A stretch of DNA of 64,000 nt from Helicobacter suis. GTDB lineage: Bacteria; Campylobacterota; Campylobacteria; Campylobacterales; Helicobacteraceae. Both the position numbers and the translations under genes were made by a program. The notes beneath the pieces were generated by a model. That model worked only from the letters and a program-made list of their open reading frames with translations, searched no databases and had not been told where the DNA came from. Location: NCBI RefSeq assembly GCF_902196135.1, contig NZ_CABIKE010000006.1:1-64000 (forward strand), given 5' to 3'. Shown piece after piece: positions 55,299-63,212 of this stretch; position 1 is the first letter of the stretch, and each line of letters opens with the position of its first letter.

Positions 55299-56051
55299 TC
55301 AGGCTTTTAAACTAGAATTCAGCGCATCATAGGCCTGTTCTAATTGCCATAGATTTTTCATAGTATCTGGTAAATAGCTTTTATTCCAATTCTTAGGTTC
55401 TAACACATTAATATAGCACTCCTGAACTAGTGCTTTAAACCTATCAAAATCTATTTTTTCTCCGCGTAAAATCGTACTTACTTGGGTTGGCTCTAAATTT
55501 AGTGGTTCTAATTTTAAGTTTGCAAAACCATCATAGAGGTTATTAAAATCCACATTTTCTAAGTTTAAAAATGCCCCTACATCTAGTAGCGCTTCTTTTT
55601 CTTGTGTACCTAAATTGCCATCACTATAAGCCAGAACAAAAAGAAATTCCACCCATTTTAGGCGTTTTTTATACTCCCCATGCCCGCATTCTAAAAGCTG
55701 CGTGCAAATCTGATCTAGGGGTGGAGGGGGGCTGTTATAAATTTCTTGTAAGGATTTTAAATCCTTATTTTCTATCTGGCTTAAGTCTTGTAAAAACACC
55801 TCTAAAAGCGCTTGGCTAAGGGGAGTAGACTCAAGATGTTTAGTAAAACTACCCATAAGACTAGCTAAGACCCCTGCCTCACTTGCCTTTAAAGTTTCTA
55901 AAGGATTGGGCAGTACATAAACCTCTAATGCCTCTTTTGGCTTATTAAATTCAGGCGGGTCTTTTAGAGGATTTTTTAAATATTCTTGCAAAGTGTAATA
56001 AAGATAAATGAGCACTACAGCCACCCCTAAAATCAAAACCACTTCTAACAT
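55299..56051 (-). CDS. Membrane-anchored TerB/DjlA-like helical protein
   Basis: 250 residues. One N-terminal membrane helix (about 3-22), then a helical cytoplasmic part. KWVEFLFVLAYSDGNLGTQEKEALLDVGAFL (about 133-165) is the TerB/DjlA-type acidic helical motif with the metal-binding Asp-Gly; the C-terminal LPDTMKNLWQLEQAYDAL resembles the start of a J-domain without the HPD. The role is unknown. It follows three genes of the HP0467-HP0469 type, all on one strand behind pepF. Confidence 0.6.
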   Translation of the reverse strand: MLEVVLILGVAVVLIYLYYTLQEYLKNPLKDPPEFNKPKEALEVYVLPNPLETLKASEAGVLASLMGSFTKHLESTPLSQALLEVFLQDLSQIENKDLKSLQEIYNSPPPPLDQICTQLLECGHGEYKKRLKWVEFLFVLAYSDGNLGTQEKEALLDVGAFLNLENVDFNNLYDGFANLKLEPLNLEPTQVSTILRGEKIDFDRFKALVQECYINVLEPKNWNKSYLPDTMKNLWQLEQAYDALNSSLKA

Positions 56052-56360
56052 TTAAAGCGAGCCTGTTTGATTTTGTTGTTTGCGGTTTTTAAAATCCCAC
56101 TCGTTAGCCACTTGATTCAAGCGCCGTTTTTCTTCTTTCTCTTTGTTTTTTAAATCCATCTTGCGCTCATAACTCCTTTGAAGTTGTTTGATATAATCCT
56201 CGCGTTTTTCAGGGGGTTGGAAAGAGATGGGCTTGATGAGCAAAATAAAGGCTACAAAAAAGAAAATCATCAAAGCTAACCCTCCGGAAGTCTCCTCGTT
56301 GGCAATATACCAAGCAAAACCCAACACCATTGCAAATAAGATTTTGAGTCCGGCTTTCAA
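56052..56360 (-). CDS. Small membrane protein (HP0467-like)
   Basis: 102 residues. Two membrane helices (about 3-20 and 28-43) and a highly charged Lys/Glu/Arg C-terminal tail (about 55-90). No known domain. Directly abuts the TerB-like gene, and follows the DUF5644-type gene by 9 nt. Likely a membrane anchor or assembly protein working with its neighbours. Confidence 0.6.
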   Translation of the reverse strand: MKAGLKILFAMVLGFAWYIANEETSGGLALMIFFFVAFILLIKPISFQPPEKREDYIKQLQRSYERKMDLKNKEKEEKRRLNQVANEWDFKNRKQQNQTGSL

Positions 56361-56369
56361 ACAAAAACC

Positions 56370-57875
56370 TTAGAGAAATGTAAAGGCATTTTGATGGGTA
56401 TCTAAACCTAAGGCTTTGGGATCGTTTTGGCCTAAGGCTAACAGTATCACCTGTGGGAGAAATAACACGCTAGTGTTGTCGTGATCTCTTTGATAAATTT
56501 TAGAGGCCTTTTTGGCTAAAGTATCTAGCATATGAAACTGGCTTACAGAGCTTGTTAATAAGAAATCCACCCCTAGATCAATAGCCTCATAGCGGATACG
56601 CGCTGATTCATACAAGGCAGAATCCATATCAATATCTAATAAATGCGCATAGGATTCTTTAGTAAAAAGCGGGCTATTGCAGCGAAGATTAAGTTTAGCC
56701 AATAGGGCGCTACAATCTGTGGGCTGATCTAGGTGGTAATCTTGAAACAAACTTGTATAAAAATCTTGGAAAGAGTGCTTAATTTCTAGAGATTCTGCCT
56801 GTTTGTTTAGAAAGTGGTTAAGATAGGCGATTTGTACATCTGGGTGATACTCTAAATCGTATGCGGCTAAACCTTGCTGTACTTCTTCTCTTAATTTTTC
56901 ATCATGATCTAAAATCGCTTTAGCATAGCACGCATTAGCATAAGCATCTTCATCACATAATAATAGCGCCGCGCCCACTTTATGCGCTAAACCTAAATTA
57001 TAGGCATTAGCTGTTAGAAATTGTTTTAAATCCCCCAAGCGTCCCCAATAACCCCCATCAAAACAACAAGGTAACTCTAAAAAATCCACCCCTAAATGCC
57101 ATAAAAGCAAACGGCTACTTTGCAATAAAGGCGCGCTATTAAAAACAGAATTATAGGCATTATAAATTAAAAAGCGCGCTTGCTTATCCGGGATTTTAGG
57201 TTTGCTAAAAGTGTAGTTGATCTTGCCTAAATGAGCCCAAGGGTTATTAGCTGGAGGATTAGAGGCGTTGAGTAATTGTTGTTGCAAACTATAGATTTCT
57301 GTATCAATGGCATCATTCTTAGGAAAAATATAGTGTTTGAGACTCACAAAATGCATGGCCCCGTGGTGTTTATCTGCTAAGTTTTGTAATAGATCTGATA
57401 TGCGGTGTGGGTAACGATTCATGAGCCACTTAGTGTATAGAAAAAAGCCATCTCCAAAGTAATCTGAATCGCTTTTAGGCGTAATGGCGTTAATATGAAT
57501 ATAGCGGGATAGTTCGCTTTTTTCTGCCTCCGTTAAAAAAGACGCGCTTTTAAAAAAGTTTTGGTAGGGTTTTAACATGCCCTCTGTATCCATTAACAGA
57601 TCTTTTAAAACATATTTGGTGGCTAGAGGCTCTAGTGTCCACTCCTTACCAAAACGATTAATAAGCGTATCAATGCTTAAATTTTCAAACACAACAACCC
57701 GGTTAATTCTTAACCCTAAATGTGTTTGATCATAACTTAAATCGGGGATATGGGCTAGAACATCTCTTAAAGTCCAATCTAGTTGGTACTCCACCACATA
57801 AAGCGGGTAAGCCGGATTGTAGTCCTCTTTGGCAGAAAAGCGAAAAGCCCGGATTTGTAATTTTAAAAGACTCAT
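56370..57875 (-). CDS. DUF5644/CCG-like protein (HP0468-like)
   Basis: 501 residues, soluble. The N-terminal about 100 residues look like a 2Fe-2S ferredoxin fold without its cysteines (YQLDWTLRDVLAHIP, GLRINRVVVFEN). Further on, LLWHLGVDFLELPCCFDGGYWG (about 270-291) is a Cys-Cys-Phe variant of the CCG motif of HdrB/SdhE iron-sulfur subunits; a second CCG is not seen. This hints at a redox or cluster-handling protein derived from a fumarate-reductase or heterodisulfide-reductase subunit. It overlaps the upstream Cys-rich gene by 4 nt. Confidence 0.6.
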   Translation of the reverse strand: MSLLKLQIRAFRFSAKEDYNPAYPLYVVEYQLDWTLRDVLAHIPDLSYDQTHLGLRINRVVVFENLSIDTLINRFGKEWTLEPLATKYVLKDLLMDTEGMLKPYQNFFKSASFLTEAEKSELSRYIHINAITPKSDSDYFGDGFFLYTKWLMNRYPHRISDLLQNLADKHHGAMHFVSLKHYIFPKNDAIDTEIYSLQQQLLNASNPPANNPWAHLGKINYTFSKPKIPDKQARFLIYNAYNSVFNSAPLLQSSRLLLWHLGVDFLELPCCFDGGYWGRLGDLKQFLTANAYNLGLAHKVGAALLLCDEDAYANACYAKAILDHDEKLREEVQQGLAAYDLEYHPDVQIAYLNHFLNKQAESLEIKHSFQDFYTSLFQDYHLDQPTDCSALLAKLNLRCNSPLFTKESYAHLLDIDMDSALYESARIRYEAIDLGVDFLLTSSVSQFHMLDTLAKKASKIYQRDHDNTSVLFLPQVILLALGQNDPKALGLDTHQNAFTFL

Positions 57876-58315
57876 TTCAAATTTCCCTGCAAGGTTGCAA
57901 TCACTTGCTGGTTTCTTGGATCAGATAAAATCGCATCTTTAGAACTTTGGAGCTGTTCGGCTGTGTTGTCTACAAAAATAAGGCTAGGATCACAGCGGTT
58001 AAACAACACCACATTTGAATCGTTTTTATCTTTAACAATAATCTGCACAATCCCCTCAAGGGCAATTTTAACCGTGGTTTCAATGTGATCGCCTAGCCCT
58101 GCCTCAAAGTGGATTTCTGGAATTTCTCCATGGATTTTTAAACTATCAAAAGTATAACCCGCTAAAACAAAGAGTACAAAATTACCAAAACTATCGATCT
58201 GTTCTTGTGGCAAAGGAGGTTCAAAACGCACGCAGCAAAGATCGCAAAAAATACTAAAGTGTACATGGTGGTGGTATAAAAAATGCAAACAATCCAGACA
58301 ATGCTGGTTAGACAT
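57872..58315 (-). CDS. Small Cys-rich, putative zinc-binding protein (HP0469-like)
   Basis: 147 residues from ATG 58315, four nt after the pepF stop; a longer reading to 58429 would run into pepF. Two Cys pairs (CLDC at about 5-8 and CDLC just after a His-rich HHHVHF) form a likely zinc knuckle; the remainder is beta-rich. Function unknown. Same order as HP0470-HP0468. Confidence 0.65.
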   Translation of the reverse strand: MSNQHCLDCLHFLYHHHVHFSIFCDLCCVRFEPPLPQEQIDSFGNFVLFVLAGYTFDSLKIHGEIPEIHFEAGLGDHIETTVKIALEGIVQIIVKDKNDSNVVLFNRCDPSLIFVDNTAEQLQSSKDAILSDPRNQQVIATLQGNLK

Positions 58316-58319
58316 TGCC

Positions 58320-60113
58320 TTATACCTTTGCAGCGCATCCATCAAGCAACCCTTCAAATTCCTCAAGCATTTTTTCCACCTCACCCATGCCAATCTTCCA
58401 AAACTCTTTATCTGTAATATCAAACCCAAACATGCCCACCAACTCCTCAGGGCTTACACTGCCCCCCTTGCTTAAAAATGTCGTATAAGTATCTACAAAT
58501 TCTTGCTTTTCTGCTGCAGTTTTCTTTTTGCGGTAGAGACCAAATAAAGCCAAAACTAGTAATTGCCCATAGCTATAAGAATAACAATAAAAGGGCGAAT
58601 GGATAAAGTGGGGGATATAACTCCACCAGCGGGCGTAATTTTTGCTTAGCTTAACGCTTTTGCCAAACATCTTAGCGTTTTCCTCTTGCCAAATGCGATC
58701 AAAATCTTTAGCTGTTAGTTCCTCAAATTCATCCCCACTACTATGGATGCGTCTTTCAAAATTAGTCATCACCACTTGCCTAAACATAGTAGAAAACATG
58801 TCCTCTAGTTTGCCCGCATAAATCCCGCGTAATTCTTTTTTATCCAGATCCTTTTTTAGACTTTCAAATAAAAGCATTTCTCCAAAAACAGAGGCGGTTT
58901 CAGAAGTGGTTAGGGGGGTATTGGTGTTAAGATAACCCACTTGCCCACTTAATGTCTGGTGGATCATGTGCCCAAATTCATGGGCAATGGTAAAGGCACT
59001 ACGGCGATTACCGGTAAAGTTGAGTAGCACAAAGGGATGCGCGCTAGGCACGGTGCTATCGCTAAATGCTCCCCCGCGTTTGCCCGGGCGTGGATGTGAA
59101 TCCACCCAACCCTCTTTAATCCCACGACTCACAATTTCATAAAACTTAGGCGAGAAGTTTTGATAAGCTTTAAGCACTAAATCTAGCGCCTCTTGATAAG
59201 AAAGAGGGGCTTCTTTTTGCTCAATAGGGGCGTAACGATCGTAGTCTTTAAGTTTATAGCCCAAAAGCTTAGCCTTGCTTTTATAGTAGCGGTGCACTAA
59301 AGGATAATTCTCCTCCACAATCTCTAGCATGCTATCTACACTTTCTTGGGGGATTTGATTAGACAGATGCCTAAAGCTCTCAGGTTTTTCATAGTGGCGT
59401 AGTTTGGTATCAATATGTGAATCCTTGCGCACCATGTTTAAAACATAAGTCAAAACTAGCCTATTTTTCTTTAAAGTTTTGGTCAGGGTTTTTTGGGCAA
59501 GTTTGCGCAATTTGCGATCAGGATTGTGTAGCTCAGATAAAATCTCTTCCTCGCTAATCATTTTATTTTGAAAGGGCATTTTTAGCGAGGTGATCACTTG
59601 ATCAAAGAGATTAGAAAAGGCCTCTACACCAACACCGGAAGTAGCTAGTAGCACTTTTTCCTCCGGTAAGCTCAACATGTGGGGTTTTTGGCGTAAAAGA
59701 AGGCGCAGATAGTAAGCGTATTTAGGGCTGGCTTTAATAATAGCCTCTTGTTTAGCACTTTCTAAAGTACAAAATTCATTCTCTACAAAGAGCAGGTGTT
59801 GACCCATGTCCGCGCATAATAACTGGTATTTAGAATATAAATCGCTGCGTTTTGAATCAACACAGAAAATCAAAAAGACATAACTCATCGCCCTAGAAAC
59901 CCCCTCACTTAGGATTTCATACTCCTCCAAAATTTTTTCAAAAGCCTCCGGTTCTACTTGGGCAAAACTACCGGCATGTTTTTCCTCAAAAGCCTTTACC
60001 TTTTGATCCCACTCACTTACATGTTGATCTAAAGCCTCTTGATTTGCAAATAGAGCACTCAAATCCCACTGGTGTTCGAGCTCTTTAGAGGGTTGTGTTT
60101 GTTTATTTGGCAT
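58320..60113 (-). CDS. pepF: Oligoendopeptidase F
   Basis: 597 residues, M3 metallopeptidase. Zinc motif HEFGHMIHQTLS near residue 378, with the third ligand in TSETASVFGE. Degrades short peptides in the cytoplasm. AAGGAG precedes the ATG. First gene of a five-gene minus-strand string with the HP0469 to HP0466-like genes. Confidence 0.94.
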   Translation of the reverse strand: MPNKQTQPSKELEHQWDLSALFANQEALDQHVSEWDQKVKAFEEKHAGSFAQVEPEAFEKILEEYEILSEGVSRAMSYVFLIFCVDSKRSDLYSKYQLLCADMGQHLLFVENEFCTLESAKQEAIIKASPKYAYYLRLLLRQKPHMLSLPEEKVLLATSGVGVEAFSNLFDQVITSLKMPFQNKMISEEEILSELHNPDRKLRKLAQKTLTKTLKKNRLVLTYVLNMVRKDSHIDTKLRHYEKPESFRHLSNQIPQESVDSMLEIVEENYPLVHRYYKSKAKLLGYKLKDYDRYAPIEQKEAPLSYQEALDLVLKAYQNFSPKFYEIVSRGIKEGWVDSHPRPGKRGGAFSDSTVPSAHPFVLLNFTGNRRSAFTIAHEFGHMIHQTLSGQVGYLNTNTPLTTSETASVFGEMLLFESLKKDLDKKELRGIYAGKLEDMFSTMFRQVVMTNFERRIHSSGDEFEELTAKDFDRIWQEENAKMFGKSVKLSKNYARWWSYIPHFIHSPFYCYSYSYGQLLVLALFGLYRKKKTAAEKQEFVDTYTTFLSKGGSVSPEELVGMFGFDITDKEFWKIGMGEVEKMLEEFEGLLDGCAAKV

Positions 60114-60147
60114 GGCGTACTCCTTTTAAAGGTTAAAACTAAGGGTT

Positions 60148-60153
60148 ATTTTA
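60148..60153 (-). promoter_or_regulatory. Candidate -10 box of the pepF operon
   Basis: TAAAAT on the minus strand, preceded by TGC (extended -10), 35 nt upstream of the pepF ATG. Confidence 0.4.
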
Positions 60154-60212
60154 GCATGGTTTGGCTCTATTGACTCTAATTCTAGTCAAGTGAGCTAAAA
60201 AAAAGCGTGTGT

Positions 60213-60218
60213 TATAAT
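60213..60218 (+). promoter_or_regulatory. -10 box of the lipoprotein gene
   Basis: A perfect TATAAT, preceded by GTGT, 33 nt before the TTG start at 60251; transcription would begin near 60225. An AAGGAG ribosome-binding site follows at 60239-60244. Confidence 0.6.
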
Positions 60219-60250
60219 ACCCAATCATTTTTTATTTTAAGGAGATTATC

Positions 60251-61048
60251 TTGAAAAATAGGTACACCGCGTTACTGGGCACATTTTTAGTTGGGTATTT
60301 TTTTGTGGCATGTAGTGTGTATGAAACTTCTGATCTACCCTCTGAGAATATTGCTAAGAAAGAAAAGAAAGAAAAGGTTAAAAAAGCCAGCAAAGATAAA
60401 AGCAAACCCCCCAAAGAAAAGGATATTAAAAACAAACCTCCTAAAGAAATCCCCACTTCTAAAGTCCTTGAAACTCCTAAAAAGCCAGAATCTAACACCG
60501 CTTTAACAGAGGAGATTAAAAAACTCAGTGCAGCTATAGCCACTAATGCTGAAAAGGTAGATGCCCTAGATGCCAAACTCAACACACAAGAAGTACAAAA
60601 ACAACCACCACAAAATGCGCTACAAAAAAATATTGAAAAATCTGATCGTTTCCTCATTGGATATGGCATAAGCGATACAAGGGTAAAATCTGATCAAGAT
60701 AGCGATGCAAGAGAAGCCGCCTATTTTAATGCAAGACGCATGCTCACCTTCTCTATTTATAAAAGATTTAGTCAGGCTTTACAGGATAATCATCTAAAAT
60801 CTAATCACCTCAGAAATATTTTGCTCTTCACCATTGATAAGGCCATTGATAGTACAGAAATTTATAAAGAAAAGAAATTTATCTTTCTGCCATTCTATCG
60901 CAAAATCTTAGGGCTTTTTTTGGTAGATAGCAATGTTTTAGAGCGTATCCGACAATTAGTACGCGTCCAGTATAATTTCACAAACCAACAAAGACATGTG
61001 ATTGATCGCCTAATTTATACGATGCATAATGAGGATACTTTGCACTAA
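60251..61048 (+). CDS. LPP20-like lipoprotein
   Basis: 265 residues, TTG start with AAGGAG. Signal peptide with lipobox FVAC, so a lipidated envelope protein. Residues about 35-80 are almost only Lys, Glu, Pro, Ser, a stalk of low complexity; about 85-115 is helical. The C-terminal half (FLIGYGISDTRV, DAREAAYFNARRML, then FYRKILGLFLVD) has the order of parts seen in the H. pylori lipoprotein Lpp20, a surface antigen. Distant match by pattern. Single-gene transcript, divergent from pepF. Confidence 0.65.
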   Translation: MKNRYTALLGTFLVGYFFVACSVYETSDLPSENIAKKEKKEKVKKASKDKSKPPKEKDIKNKPPKEIPTSKVLETPKKPESNTALTEEIKKLSAAIATNAEKVDALDAKLNTQEVQKQPPQNALQKNIEKSDRFLIGYGISDTRVKSDQDSDAREAAYFNARRMLTFSIYKRFSQALQDNHLKSNHLRNILLFTIDKAIDSTEIYKEKKFIFLPFYRKILGLFLVDSNVLERIRQLVRVQYNFTNQQRHVIDRLIYTMHNEDTLH

Positions 61049-61067
61049 TAATCACCTATTGGCACAT

Positions 61068-61196
61068 TTCATTCACATGCTAAGCACATGTGAATTGCTT
61101 TTGTGCCTATTTGTGCCTAAAGCTTATGATTTTGGGTTACAAACCCCACTTTTAAACCCATTGCCCTCACATGTTTTGTGCTCTCATGTGAATGAA
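61068..61196. repeat. Nested inverted repeats of the CATGTGAA type
   Basis: ATTCACATG (61071-61079) pairs with CATGTGAAT (61087-61095). TCACATG (61167-61173) pairs with CATGTGA (61185-61191). The outermost 12-mers TTCATTCACATG (61068-61079) and CATGTGAATGAA (61185-61196) also pair. No T-run follows either hairpin. They fill a 276-bp gap between convergent genes. A terminator pair or protein-binding sites are possible. The open frame that runs across them is not a credible gene. Confidence 0.5.
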
Positions 61197-61324
61197 AAAG
61201 TTTTTTTCCCCATGCTAGCAAGTCCCTTTGTAGCGCACTTAAATAGGCTTTGTTCACATTTTCACAGCCCCTACTACTACTACTAAAAATTAATTATCAT
61301 GGATTTTTTGCCACTTTTTTAAAA

Positions 61325-61678
61325 TCAAGAAAGAAACTGCGCTAAAACAACAGCCACAGCAAACCCCCGATCGTGGCTAATGCTTACATGTAAATTTTGA
61401 ATCTTAAAAAGTGCTTGTTTTTCGGGGGTGAGTTGCAAAATAGGCGCGCCTAATGTGTTTTTAGACAAGCACATATCTAAAAATCTCAACTGCGCACAAA
61501 TCCCCACCCCCAAAGCCTTAGAACAAGCTTCTTTAGCCGCCCAAGCCCCAGCAACACTGTGGGGTTTTATAAATAGGGTTTGCTCGTAGGTGGAAAGAAA
61601 TTTATTTAAAAAGCGGTGTTTGTGGCGGGAAATATTGTCTGTAATACGCGCTATACAAACAATATCAACCCCAATCAT
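61325..61678 (-). CDS. acpS: Holo-[acyl-carrier-protein] synthase
   Basis: 117 residues, standard. Attaches the phosphopantetheine arm to acyl carrier protein. IGVDIVCIARI carries the metal Asp and WAAKEACSKALGVG the metal Glu. Its ATG overlaps the fliL stop by 4 nt. Gene order fliL-acpS as in HP0809/HP0808. Confidence 0.94.
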   Translation of the reverse strand: MIGVDIVCIARITDNISRHKHRFLNKFLSTYEQTLFIKPHSVAGAWAAKEACSKALGVGICAQLRFLDMCLSKNTLGAPILQLTPEKQALFKIQNLHVSISHDRGFAVAVVLAQFLS

Positions 61679-62217
61679 TGGATCACAAAATCAGTAAAGA
61701 AAACATTTTTAATAAAGCCATCAATTAAAAAGCTATTGATATTGCTACGGATTTCCTCTTTAAGCTTGTTTTTGCCTTTAAGTGTGCTGATCTCCTCAAT
61801 GGATTTAGAGGAAAGAATTTCAATAATGGTATCTTTAATCGCCGTTTCTTTAACTTTAACCTCCTCTACTAGTTTAGGATCGCTTAATTCTAAACTAATG
61901 CTTGTTTTAAGATAACGGCGTCCATTTTGGGCAATTAAATTCACCACAAAGGGATCGCTTAAAGGATATAAAGGCCCTAAAGATAAATAATCTGATGATT
62001 TGACCATCAAATCTGATTGCCCTCCGTTATCATTAAGTTTACTAGCCTCTCTAATCTGGCGCATTCTATTTCCCGCATCTCCTTCTGATTTTTTCTCATT
62101 TCTACCCAGTAGCAAAATAGCAATCACCCCTACCAAAATTAGCATAACCAAAACCGCACCAATCACCACAAACAAAAGCGCCTTGCTCTTTTTGGCCTCT
62201 TTAACCTCATCAGCCAT
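61675..62217 (-). CDS. fliL: Flagellar basal-body protein FliL
   Basis: 180 residues. One membrane helix (about 13-35) and a periplasmic domain with LGPLYPLSDPFVVNL and KETAIKDTIIEILSSKS, ending in FVIQ. FliL surrounds the stator and supports torque. Its start overlaps rsmD by 8 nt. Confidence 0.93.
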   Translation of the reverse strand: MADEVKEAKKSKALLFVVIGAVLVMLILVGVIAILLLGRNEKKSEGDAGNRMRQIREASKLNDNGGQSDLMVKSSDYLSLGPLYPLSDPFVVNLIAQNGRRYLKTSISLELSDPKLVEEVKVKETAIKDTIIEILSSKSIEEISTLKGKNKLKEEIRSNINSFLIDGFIKNVFFTDFVIQ

Positions 62218-62818
62218 GTTTATTCCTTTGCAAAAAATAATAACTCAAGCTTGTTTTACCAAACTTTCTTTGTTTGATTATACTAAAGCCGGCTATATTT
62301 CTTGGCATGCTCTGCAAGCTTTCATGTTCAAATACAATTAAAAATCCATGCTCTAAAAGAGAAGAAGGAATTGTTAAACTCTCTAAAAAATGCAAACAAC
62401 GCGTATAAATCCCCTCCATAAAGGGCGGATCCATGTATAAAATCACTAGTCCTTCAGATTTTAATGTTTCTAAACAAGTTTGGAGTAATGTAAACACATC
62501 TGTACAAATAGCTTGAGTCTGTGCCTCTTTCAATCTATTTTTAAAAGCTTGAATATTTTGTTGCAGCACTAAAAAAACATGTGGGTCTTGCTCAAAAAAG
62601 TAAGCCTCAGAAGCGCCCCGACTTAGCGCTTCTAAACCCATGCTAGCGCTACCAGCAAAAGCCTCAATAAACACGCTATGAATAATAGAGGTTTGCAACA
62701 CATTAAAAAAGGATTCTCTAACAATAGCCTTAGTGGGACGGGTGATTTGTTTGGGGGGTAAATGTAAAGAAAGACCTTTGCATACACCCCCTAAGATTTT
62801 AAAAAGTGGGGGTGGCAT
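62210..62818 (-). CDS. rsmD: 16S rRNA (guanine-966-N2)-methyltransferase RsmD
   Basis: 202 residues. GGVCKGLSLHLPP and RPTKAIVRESFFNVL at the N-terminus, SAM motif FAGSASMGLEALSRGA, and catalytic DPPF in YMDPPFMEG. Methylates G966 of 16S rRNA. The HP0811-like gene ends on the base where rsmD begins. Same order as HP0810/HP0809. Confidence 0.93.
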   Translation of the reverse strand: MPPPLFKILGGVCKGLSLHLPPKQITRPTKAIVRESFFNVLQTSIIHSVFIEAFAGSASMGLEALSRGASEAYFFEQDPHVFLVLQQNIQAFKNRLKEAQTQAICTDVFTLLQTCLETLKSEGLVILYMDPPFMEGIYTRCLHFLESLTIPSSLLEHGFLIVFEHESLQSMPRNIAGFSIIKQRKFGKTSLSYYFLQRNKHG

Positions 62819-63150
62819 TAGCGCTTATAATCCTGTAATAATTCAAGCAATTTATGCGTGTATTCTTGCAATAATATCTGCACCTTATACTCTAAACTCT
62901 CTCTTTGGGCTTTATTTTGGTAAAAATCTTGTAACTTTTCTAATAATTCTTCTTTTGTAAAGGGGGTTGGAATGTGTGCCCCTGTTTGCGATCCAATCAA
63001 ACAAGTGGCCTTTAGAGGGTTTTTAAGGGGCTGATCGCTTAAAATAAAATCACAAGCCTCTTGGGTGGATAAAAAATCATGTAAATAGCGCTCTAAAACC
63101 TTTCTTAGCAATAAAGAGCGACAATTAATAAAGATCTTCATCGTTTCCAT
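62818..63150 (-). CDS. Conserved protein (HP0811-like)
   Basis: 110 residues from ATG 63150 (METMKIF); ATG 63141 (MKIF) is equally possible, and a longer reading to 63192 is less likely because it comes close to the divergent lepA start. The N-terminal [22 protein letters not shown] and a central [18 protein letters not shown] are followed by a coiled C-terminus. Size and layout suggest a response-type regulator-like or helical protein, but no family is recognised. First gene of the rsmD-fliL-acpS string. Confidence 0.6.
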   Translation of the reverse strand: METMKIFINCRSLLLRKVLERYLHDFLSTQEACDFILSDQPLKNPLKATCLIGSQTGAHIPTPFTKEELLEKLQDFYQNKAQRESLEYKVQILLQEYTHKLLELLQDYKR

Positions 63151-63212
63151 TTTTTGCGCACCAAATGCTATTATTGCATATTCCATGTTCAAAAATGCTT
63201 TTAAGGGAGGCC

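Noticed and set aside
61029-61286. 85-codon frame downstream of the lipoprotein gene
   Set aside because: It is created by the inverted repeats and a CTA repeat, starts inside the lipoprotein gene and has no ribosome-binding site.
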